NCBI GenBank assembly: GCA_900769745.1
Contig: CAAGHX010000151.1
Location: forward strand, 1-5,143
Source: an uncultured Alistipes sp.
Lineage (GTDB): Bacteria > Bacteroidota > Bacteroidia > Bacteroidales > Rikenellaceae
DNA length: 5,143 nt
Direction of reading: 5' to 3'
The translations under genes were made by a program, and so were the position numbers. The notes under the pieces were generated by a model that was not told where the DNA came from, searched no databases, and saw nothing but the letters and a program-made list of their open reading frames with translations. This document shows positions 1 to 5,128 of the stretch, in pieces; within the stretch, counting starts at the first letter, position 1; every line of letters starts with the position of its first letter.

Positions 1-17
1 GCTTATTTTTCTAAGCC
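1..17 (-). terminator. possible terminator after tRNA-Lys, cut by window edge
   Basis: On the minus strand, just past the 3' end of the tRNA, GGCTTA and TAAGC form a perfect inverted repeat of at least 5 bp around the loop GAAAAA. Any continuation of the stem and the U tract that would confirm an intrinsic terminator lie beyond the first base of the window. The position, 7 bases after the tRNA discriminator base, suits a tRNA terminator or a 3'-end processing stem. Confidence 0.35.
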
Positions 18-23
18 TTTCCG

Positions 24-96
24 TGATCCCGCCGGGGCTCGAACCCGGGACCCCAACATTAAAAGTGTTGTGCTCTACCGACTGAGCTACAGGATC
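24..96 (-). tRNA. tRNA-Lys, anticodon UUU
   Basis: The minus strand folds into a complete 73-base cloverleaf. The acceptor stem is GATCCTG against CGGGATC, with one T-G pair, followed by discriminator A. Next come T8 A9, a D stem GCTC/GAGC, an anticodon stem CAACA/TGTTG closing the loop CTTTTAA, a five-base variable loop GGGTC, and a T stem CCGGG/CCCGG closing TTCGAGC. The anticodon TTT (positions 61-63 on the plus strand) reads Lys codons AAA and AAG. CCA is not encoded (the next bases are CGG), so it must be added by the CCA-adding enzyme. The gene stands alone with its own promoter upstream (136-167). Confidence 0.97.
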
Positions 97-102
97 AACG
101 CT

Positions 103-132
103 CACCAAATGAGGTATTCCTCGATTTTGGTG
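103..132 (-). other. hairpin in the 5' leader of the tRNA-Lys transcript
   Basis: On the minus strand, CACCAAAA and ATTTGGTG plus GAGG and CCTC form a stem of about 12 bp around the loop AATA, with one or two bulged bases. It ends 6 bases before the mature tRNA 5' end. It begins roughly where transcription should start from the promoter at 136-143, so it would form the extreme 5' end of the precursor. No U tract follows, so it is not an intrinsic terminator. Pairing is seen in the sequence; a role in precursor stability or RNase P processing is inference. Confidence 0.55.
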
Positions 133-135
133 GTG

Positions 136-167
136 CAAATGTAGTTATAATTTTTCGTTTAACCAAA
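136..167 (-). promoter_or_regulatory. Bacteroidota-type promoter for tRNA-Lys
   Basis: The minus strand carries TTTG (positions 167-164) and, after a 20-base spacer, TACATTTG (143-136). These fit the -33 TTTG and -7 TAnnTTTG boxes read by the Bacteroidota housekeeping sigma factor. The start of transcription is expected near position 130, giving a leader of about 34 bases before the tRNA. The spacer is AT-rich, as usual. This is the best two-box promoter match in the window. Confidence 0.75.
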
Positions 168-186
168 TTTTTACAAAATATCATAT

Positions 187-210
187 AAAAAAAGAGTTTA
201 TGCTCTTTTT
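187..210 (-). terminator. probable intrinsic terminator of ybaK
   Basis: On the minus strand, AAAAAGAG pairs with CTCTTTTT (8 bp) around the loop CATAAA, and the T run continues to seven T. It lies about 85 bases after the ybaK stop codon and just upstream of the tRNA promoter, so it would separate the two transcription units. The stem is A-U rich with two G-C pairs. The bases between it and ybaK (211-294) hold no gene I can support. Confidence 0.55.
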
Positions 211-294
211 GTTGCCGTAAGGCCCGCAATATGACCACCATTTTGCCCCAATTCCATCATCTGGGCTTGTGTGGTTACATCGCTACAATTTGCG

Positions 295-789
295 CTACTT
301 CATTGGTTGGCTTATTTCGCCCACCTCGGCTGAGCAATAGGCAATCAGGTCGGCGGGCGCAATGCAAATCTGCAAACCCCTAACACCTGCGCTGATATAA
401 ATCTGCTCGTGGTCGAGGCAGCTTTGGTGGATATATGTTGGGAATCGCTTTTTCATTCCGATTGGCGAGCAGCCGCCACGAATATATCCGGTTGTGGGCA
501 GCAACTCCTTCATCGCAATCATCTCCACCCACTTATTACCCGATATGCGTGCCGCAGCCTTTAGATCCACCTCGTGGTCGCCTGGCACCACACAAACCAG
601 ATGACCCGTGCGGTCGCCGCACAGTATCAATGTCTTAAATACCGTTGCAATATCCTCGCCGAGCTGCTCGGCCACGTGTGTTGCGGCCAAGTCGTTCTCA
701 TCGACTACATAGGGTACAAGCTTGTAGGCTATTTTCGCTCTGTCGAGTAGCCTTGCTGCGTTGGTCTTTTCAATCTTTTGTTTTGCCAT
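295..789 (-). CDS. ybaK: YbaK/EbsC-type Cys-tRNA(Pro) deacylase
   Basis: This encodes a 164-residue cytosolic editing enzyme that hydrolyses Cys-tRNA(Pro), a mischarging product of prolyl-tRNA synthetase. Length and sequence fit the single-domain YbaK fold. The family lysine lies in VFKTL (Lys52). The segments GYIRGGCSPIG (101-111), SAGVRGLQI (133-141) and APADLI (144-149) are the conserved blocks of the family. I start it at MAKQKIEK. An in-frame ATG three codons earlier would leave only about 14 bases after the expected transcription start and adds the atypical residues MWF. No Shine-Dalgarno sequence is visible, as is common in this phylum. It is monocistronic, with a promoter box at 819-826 and a terminator at 187-210. 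A closely related YbaK-like trans-editing specificity (other misacylated tRNAs) cannot be excluded from sequence alone. Confidence 0.93.
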   Translation of the reverse strand: MAKQKIEKTNAARLLDRAKIAYKLVPYVVDENDLAATHVAEQLGEDIATVFKTLILCGDRTGHLVCVVPGDHEVDLKAAARISGNKWVEMIAMKELLPTTGYIRGGCSPIGMKKRFPTYIHQSCLDHEQIYISAGVRGLQICIAPADLIAYCSAEVGEISQPMK

Positions 790-818
790 AAACCACAATT
801 CGAGTCTTAAATCTGAGA

Positions 819-826
819 CAAATTTA
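819..826 (-). promoter_or_regulatory. -7 promoter box for ybaK
   Basis: The minus strand reads TAAATTTG, an exact match to the Bacteroidota -7 box TAnnTTTG. Transcription from it would start near 812-814 and give a leader of roughly 23 bases before the ATG at 789. No TTTG is seen at the usual -33 distance, which falls on the A/T run and the opposing promoter, so only one box supports it. It overlaps the likely -33 box of the plus-strand promoter. Confidence 0.6.
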
Positions 827-855
827 TGAAAAAGAAATATTTTTTTGTACTTTTG
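825..855 (+). promoter_or_regulatory. promoter for the plus-strand lipoprotein/hydrolase operon
   Basis: TACTTTTG at 848-855 matches the -7 box TAnnTTTG exactly. Nineteen bases upstream, TATG (825-828) matches the -33 TTTG box at three of four positions. The -7 box ends only four bases before the ATG at 860, so the transcript would start at or next to the start codon and be leaderless or nearly so. The -33 box lies on top of the ybaK -7 box of the other strand. Confidence 0.6.
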
Positions 856-859
856 AACT

Positions 860-1264
860 ATGAAACAGGCATTACAGATAACATTTATTGCTCTCGCATC
901 GCTCTTTTTGGCGACTGCGTGCTCGGTTACATCGTCACCGCGCTCAACTGCAAAACACTTTTATAAGGCTATCGAAAAGGGTGATTTCGACAAGGCTCTT
1001 TCGTACACAACTCTCGAGGCAGAGGCCGACGCCGAAATCTATCACGCCATCATGCAGAAGGTGAACTCGTCTATCCAGGAGAAGGGTGGAATCAAGAAGA
1101 TTGAGATTCTGCGCGAGGAGGGCGACGCCGATGCTGAGGAGTTGGAGGAACTTACAGTCGTCACTCTTATCTCGTTCAACGATGGTTCGTTGCAGGAGGA
1201 GTATTGCGACTTGGTTCAGCGTGATGGTAAATGGGCTGTCGATGTCAATCTCTCATCTAAATAA
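860..1264 (+). CDS. small lipoprotein with DUF4878/NTF2-like domain
   Basis: The gene encodes 134 residues. A lipoprotein signal peptide is clear: Lys2, a hydrophobic core (about 5-18), then LATAC with Cys21 as the lipidated residue. There is no Asp at +2 and no acidic surface-export motif after the Cys, so inner-leaflet outer-membrane anchoring facing the periplasm is the simplest guess. The rest (about 28-131), starting STAKHFYKAIEKGDFDKAL and ending in the strand DGKWAVDVNL, resembles DUF4878 domains of the NTF2-like/lumazine-binding-like fold, common in Bacteroidota lipoproteins. Such proteins bind or scaffold; no catalytic residues are assignable. The start is set by the signal peptide and lies four bases after a -7 box. 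Its 3' end overlaps the next gene by 23 bases, which suggests translational coupling. The partner and ligand are unknown. Confidence 0.85.
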   Translation: MKQALQITFIALASLFLATACSVTSSPRSTAKHFYKAIEKGDFDKALSYTTLEAEADAEIYHAIMQKVNSSIQEKGGIKKIEILREEGDADAEELEELTVVTLISFNDGSLQEEYCDLVQRDGKWAVDVNLSSK

Positions 1265-1868
1265 CATCTTCAAATTCTTTCTACTCGCTGTGCTGGCATT
1301 GTCTGTGCGATGCTCAGCCAATCGTCCTGTGGCCGATTGTAATGTCGATATCCCTGTCGCCGACTTCTGCCAAGGGGATATAGTCTTCCGATTGGGTCGC
1401 ACTATCCAGAGCAGCGCCATCGCCTCGCAAGGGGCGGGTGGATACTCCCATATAGGTATTCTGATTGAGGTCGATTCTGCCCTGCAGATTCTTCACATCG
1501 AGCCCAGCCGTCAAGCCAGCGAAAAAATCAAAACCGAGGCCCTACCGGAATTTTTCTCTGCCGAGCAGGCTGTAGCCGGTTGCGTGGTGCGCCATAACGG
1601 CATCTCCGAGCCATCAAGAGCAGCCATCGCCGACTACGCCAAGTATCTTTTAAATTCCGATATCTCTTTCGACCACGATTATCTGCTCTCCGACTCGTCT
1701 CGTATGTACTGCACCGAGCTTGTCGAGAGAGTATATAGCCATGTGGGCATCTCGCTCTCCCAAGAAAAAAAAGTCCGACTCCCTCTTGCGAAGGAGCCGG
1801 TTATCTTGCCATCGGCCATCTATGAGAATGACTCTCTTGTGAGCATTTGGAGCTATCGTACCGATTGA
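1242..1868 (+). CDS. secreted YiiX/YebB-like NlpC/P60 cysteine hydrolase
   Basis: The product has 208 residues. An N-terminal hydrophobic segment (about 9-22, after Lys11) looks like a Sec signal peptide; likely cleavage is near RCSA (23-26). The mature part fits the circularly permuted NlpC/P60 papain-like fold: QGDIVFRLG (44-52), the catalytic His in YSHIGIL (His70), LHIEPSR (85-90), and the catalytic Cys in MYCTELVERVY (Cys157, with Glu159). Members hydrolyse amide or ester bonds; the substrate here is unknown, with peptidoglycan peptides or lipids as options. I chose the ATG at 1242, inside the end of the upstream lipoprotein gene, because earlier in-frame codons give an arginine-rich shadow of that gene; the ATG at 1227 is the alternative. 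Its 3' end overlaps the opposing transporter gene by 16 bases. Confidence 0.83.
   Translation: MSISHLNNIFKFFLLAVLALSVRCSANRPVADCNVDIPVADFCQGDIVFRLGRTIQSSAIASQGAGGYSHIGILIEVDSALQILHIEPSRQASEKIKTEALPEFFSAEQAVAGCVVRHNGISEPSRAAIADYAKYLLNSDISFDHDYLLSDSSRMYCTELVERVYSHVGISLSQEKKVRLPLAKEPVILPSAIYENDSLVSIWSYRTD
1765..1800 (-). terminator. strong intrinsic terminator of the minus-strand operon, inside the hydrolase gene
   Basis: On the minus strand, CCGGCTCCTTC (1800-1790) pairs with GAGGGAGTCGG (1785-1775) over 11 bp, including two G-U wobbles, around a GCAA tetraloop. It is followed by AC and then eight T (1772-1765). On the plus strand the two wobble positions become A-C mismatches, so the signal is built for minus-strand transcripts. 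It lies about 53 bases after the stop codon of the transporter gene, within codons for SQEKKVRLPLAKEP of the opposing hydrolase. Confidence 0.85.
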
Positions 1869-2776
1869 TTCTGCTCTCGTTTGCCCTGGCGATAAATCTG
1901 ATAGCTATTCACCAAGTTCTGCCACACAATATATGCCGTAGGTGCTATCGACGCTATCGGGTCGAGGAATGATTGCGAAATCCAAACCGCCAGCACCGTA
2001 TTCTTCTGTCCCAGCGACTGACCTCCTGCCGCCGCATCGCCATATCTACGACCAAGCGCACGTCCCGTTACAAACTGCACTACACATATCACAAGTGCCA
2101 CCGCCGCCAGCGCAATCTCGATGCCTCTGTCGGCCTCGCTATAATCCAAAATAAAGCAGGTTGTACGGCCAATAATCACTACCAACGACATCAACCACAC
2201 ATAAAACGATATCTGGCTATGCTTGCTTACCCAGCCGCTTACCTTCGGCAGGCAGAATCGGCAAAACTGTCCTGCTGCAAATGGGGCTATGAGTAGTGGT
2301 GCAACCTTTTGCAGGATTTGTCCCATCGAGCACTCTCCATTCCCGAAGTGGTGCAACAGAATAGGTGCTACAAACGCAATCACCACATTGCATAACAGGC
2401 TATATGCCGCCATCGTCTCGATATTTGCGCCCAGCATGCCGCCAATCACCACCGCAGCCATTGCAACAGGTGCTAGCACACATATCATACCTCCCTGGGC
2501 CACAACAGGCGAAAAGTAGCTCAATGCCCAATATACGGCCAAGCTGCCCACTATCTGAAACAACATCAGCCAAATGTGCATGCCCGAAAACCGAATCTTG
2601 CGGGCATCAACTCGGCAGAATGTAAAAAATAGCATCAGGAAGATAAACGTCGGCGTGAGCATACCCGCTGTGTGCTGCTCCAGCCACGCTACCTCGCGGC
2701 ACAACAATACACCCACCAGCATACCCAAAGGCATTGCCATCGTGCGAAGCATATGTGCCGAGATTCCTAACTTCAT
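1853..2776 (-). CDS. SBF/BASS-type (bile acid:sodium symporter-like) membrane transporter
   Basis: This encodes a 307-residue, very hydrophobic inner-membrane protein with about nine to ten helices (roughly 13-29, 38-55, 66-87, 93-113, 122-143, 155-175, 188-209, 219-237, and a broken pair in 255-285). The stretch GQSLGQKNTVLAVW (253-265), then SQSFLDP and PTAYIVWQN (279-287), and the glycine/proline-rich LAPVAMAAVVIGGMLGA (101-117) fit the two crossing, broken helices of the SBF (PF01758) fold, which move organic anions, usually with sodium. The substrate cannot be read from sequence; the bile acid label is only a family name. The ATG lies 27 bases after the stop of the cell-wall amidase gene with no promoter between, so they form an operon. 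Its stop overlaps the opposing hydrolase gene, inside which its terminator lies. Confidence 0.8.
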   Translation of the reverse strand: MKLGISAHMLRTMAMPLGMLVGVLLCREVAWLEQHTAGMLTPTFIFLMLFFTFCRVDARKIRFSGMHIWLMLFQIVGSLAVYWALSYFSPVVAQGGMICVLAPVAMAAVVIGGMLGANIETMAAYSLLCNVVIAFVAPILLHHFGNGECSMGQILQKVAPLLIAPFAAGQFCRFCLPKVSGWVSKHSQISFYVWLMSLVVIIGRTTCFILDYSEADRGIEIALAAVALVICVVQFVTGRALGRRYGDAAAGGQSLGQKNTVLAVWISQSFLDPIASIAPTAYIVWQNLVNSYQIYRQGKREQNQSVR

Positions 2777-2803
2777 CTTTGTTGCTATATGTTTTAACGT
2801 CTG

Positions 2804-5128
2804 CTACTCCTCGCTTACGCCACTCTGGTTCAAGAAATCCAATACTCCAAGCATCAACTTATCGCGCTGACCCTCGTCGAGAATCGACTCAAATGGAATT
2901 GCCATCACAAATGTACGATATGTCTTACCCTTGTAGCATACGGCAGCAGGCTGGTTGCTTTTGGGGTAGCGCATTGCGATATATGCATCACGTCCTGATG
3001 GAGCAATGCAGCCTGGCGACTCCACACCGTAGTGTGTAGCCGATGGCTCGCGGTTGAATTTGATGTCGATGCGTGGCATATTCATAGGCGATGCAATGGT
3101 GCGTACCTCGCCACGACGTGTAGCCATGTCGCCATTGAATGAGTAGTGTAACACCTCTCTTGCGAAGGCTCTATCCTCGCCGTCTGAGTCGATGCCCTTC
3201 CAAAGGTCGCTTGCGATGTAGCAGCCCGATGCCATCACAGCACCACCCGCAGCGGTGTAGTCGCGAATCTTATCCTGCAAAGCCTCGGGGAGTACCTTAA
3301 ACTTCACGCCCGATGTGCCTCGTCCCATTGAGTATGAGTGCTGCTTGCCGAGGATGATATCCACAATCTTGTAGCCCTCCATCTTCACCAAGCCTCGCTC
3401 TATGGCGTGAGCACTTGTCGAGCAGAAAGAGAATCCTGCGGCTGCAATCGAGCGGCCGTGAAGAGCAGGATAATCGAATGTGTTACCTGCTACAACCTCA
3501 GTCTCGTAGTCGCTATACGACGAGCCGAGAGCGTCGTTGTCGTTGCTTGCGTGTGAGAGTCGGCGGTCGAAGTTACGCTGCTCGCCGATGAAGGCAATAT
3601 CCTTGATGTGTGCCACACCCGAATCCATCGAGTTGTAGAATCCAGCCAATGAGTCGCCCTGAATATGCATAGGCGCACTCACTCTGTCAAATCCATTTAC
3701 AACCAACACTCGGCCACGCTCATTCTCTGCACGATACGACGAGAGAATCTCGCTTGGGAAGCTCTCGCCACCCTTGTTTACTGCTGTTACACGATAGCTG
3801 TATGTGTGGCCACGCTTCTGCTGCATGCGGATTGATGTTCCCTCCACTTTCTGACCGTTGTCAAAGCCGCCGTTATCGATGCGAGTATATACAATGTAGT
3901 AATCGGGGTTGGCCGTAGGCTCCAACTCATCACGCTTTGGACTCCAGCTCAGCATCACATCGGCAGAATCCTCGCTGGCAAACATCGCACTAAAGTTCTC
4001 AACTGGGAGTGGCTGAACAGTGTAGGGCGTGTTGTACTGGCTCGACAGATAGCGCAAGATGCCCTTGTAGATAGCACGGCTCACAACAAACTTAAATCGT
4101 GGGTCGTTACCATAACGCATATCTGCAAAGTTCTGGTGCGACAAAAGCTCCAAAAGCATTGTAGGCACAGCCGGCACACGTGCTTCGTAATAAGAGCGGT
4201 TCCACATACCTCGGCGGCTCCAGTTTGGCTCGTATGTCTGGCGAATATCGCCCACAATCTGAGTCATCACAAGGTCAGTAAGCTCACGCGAAAGATAGCG
4301 GTCTGCGCCACCCTCAAATTTACCTTTGTTGTTCTGAGTGTAGAAGATACCGAGCGTACCGATAATATCCTCGTTTGTGCGAACACCAGCATCAGAGTGG
4401 AATGCCAAAGCCATATCGAGTGGAATAGACTTTCCCTTCTCCTTTGGCAGACGCTCCGAGCCACCCATAACGGCATTCACCCAGTGTGAACGACACATAT
4501 AATCATCTTTGTAGTCGTCCATATCCTCTTTTGGTGAATATACATCACGCTCAAAACCAGACCACTGCAACCAATAGCGAGCGCCTTCGCACCAACGTGG
4601 ATATTCGCTCACCATTGCCTCGTAGTTTATGCCATCCTTCTGCATTGACTTTGGCACGATTCGAGCCACATTGCCCCAACCTCCACCAATCTTCACAGCG
4701 TCGGCTGAAATCTTCTTGTCGGCAGTGTTTGTGATGTTGCTCAGCGATACGAGCATCTTCTCCTCACCCTCATCAAACTCGAAGTGACCCAGGTACACCC
4801 ACATACCGCCACCCATAGTCTGGTTTACCGAGAATTCGCTCTTGCCGCCTGTGTGGTGTACGGTGTATATTACCTCGTCGGCACTCTCGCTGCCGAAGCT
4901 CTCGTATGATACATACACAGCATACTCGCCCCTCTCAGGAACTGCTGCCCACCACTCGGCACGGCTCTCCTTGCCGCGAGTGATACTCTTCACATAGCGT
5001 GTTGTACCATCTTTGAATGGGTTCTGGCCCGAAAGATATGTCTGACGCTTATGGGCAAATCCTGTACCTGCCTTCTGCCACTTCTGAGAGCCTGCAACCT
5101 CCACATAGCGGCTATCGTCGATACCCTC
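2804..5128 (-). CDS. exported golvesin / N-acetylmuramoyl-L-alanine amidase-like protein with FN3 and GATase-like domains (5' partial)
   Basis: 774 genuine residues remain; the N terminus is lost at the sequence end. I number from the apparent GTG, whose first five residues are adapter. Domain 1 (about 11-163) is golvesin/xanthan-lyase-CBD-like, with NPFKDGTTRY, VYVSY, HHTGG, VNQTMGGGMWVYLGHF and ADAVKIGGGWGN. Domain 2 (about 175-370) looks like the later part of an Amidase_3 zinc amidase: EGARYW (Glu186), LAFHSDAGV (zinc-type His249), LLELLSHQNFADM (Glu332, likely catalytic). The first amidase motif is absent and probably lay upstream of the golvesin domain, which would then be an insertion. 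Domain 3 (about 375-470) is FN3. Domain 4 (about 476-776) starts GRVLVVNGFDR and contains TAAGGAVMASGCYIASDLW, like a class I glutamine-amidotransferase-like fold. Databases often call relatives xanthan lyase; cell-wall cleavage is my preferred role. A signal peptide is expected but not visible. Confidence 0.8.
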   Translation of the reverse strand, partial: EGIDDSRYVEVAGSQKWQKAGTGFAHKRQTYLSGQNPFKDGTTRYVKSITRGKESRAEWWAAVPERGEYAVYVSYESFGSESADEVIYTVHHTGGKSEFSVNQTMGGGMWVYLGHFEFDEGEEKMLVSLSNITNTADKKISADAVKIGGGWGNVARIVPKSMQKDGINYEAMVSEYPRWCEGARYWLQWSGFERDVYSPKEDMDDYKDDYMCRSHWVNAVMGGSERLPKEKGKSIPLDMALAFHSDAGVRTNEDIIGTLGIFYTQNNKGKFEGGADRYLSRELTDLVMTQIVGDIRQTYEPNWSRRGMWNRSYYEARVPAVPTMLLELLSHQNFADMRYGNDPRFKFVVSRAIYKGILRYLSSQYNTPYTVQPLPVENFSAMFASEDSADVMLSWSPKRDELEPTANPDYYIVYTRIDNGGFDNGQKVEGTSIRMQQKRGHTYSYRVTAVNKGGESFPSEILSSYRAENERGRVLVVNGFDRVSAPMHIQGDSLAGFYNSMDSGVAHIKDIAFIGEQRNFDRRLSHASNDNDALGSSYSDYETEVVAGNTFDYPALHGRSIAAAGFSFCSTSAHAIERGLVKMEGYKIVDIILGKQHSYSMGRGTSGVKFKVLPEALQDKIRDYTAAGGAVMASGCYIASDLWKGIDSDGEDRAFAREVLHYSFNGDMATRRGEVRTIASPMNMPRIDIKFNREPSATHYGVESPGCIAPSGRDAYIAMRYPKSNQPAAVCYKGKTYRTFVMAIPFESILDEGQRDKLMLGVLDFLNQSGVSEE

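Noticed and set aside
435..638. Plus-strand frame opposite ybaK
   Set aside because: It is Pro- and Arg-rich, has no family resemblance, and lies opposite conserved ybaK motifs.
1086..1241. N-terminal extension of the hydrolase frame upstream of 1242
   Set aside because: It is rich in Arg and Ser, overlaps most of the lipoprotein gene in another frame, and would bury the signal peptide. The ATG at 1242 gives a normal exported protein.
1314..1514. Minus-strand frame opposite the hydrolase
   Set aside because: The plus strand here encodes the conserved GD and His motifs of the NlpC/P60 fold; the minus frame has no features of its own.
295..2806. Possible UAG recoding, since three of the five genes end in TAG
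   Set aside because: Each TAG falls at the expected end of its protein family and no gene needs read-through, so standard code is sufficient.
1942..3039. Several plus-strand open frames opposite the transporter and the end of the amidase gene
   Set aside because: They overlap each other in different frames, are rich in Pro, Ser, His and Cys, lack recognisable domains, and lie opposite clear coding sequence.
3338..4734. Plus- and minus-strand short frames within the large amidase-like gene
   Set aside because: They are shadows of a strongly supported coding frame with continuous domain matches; none has a promoter, a start context or family features.
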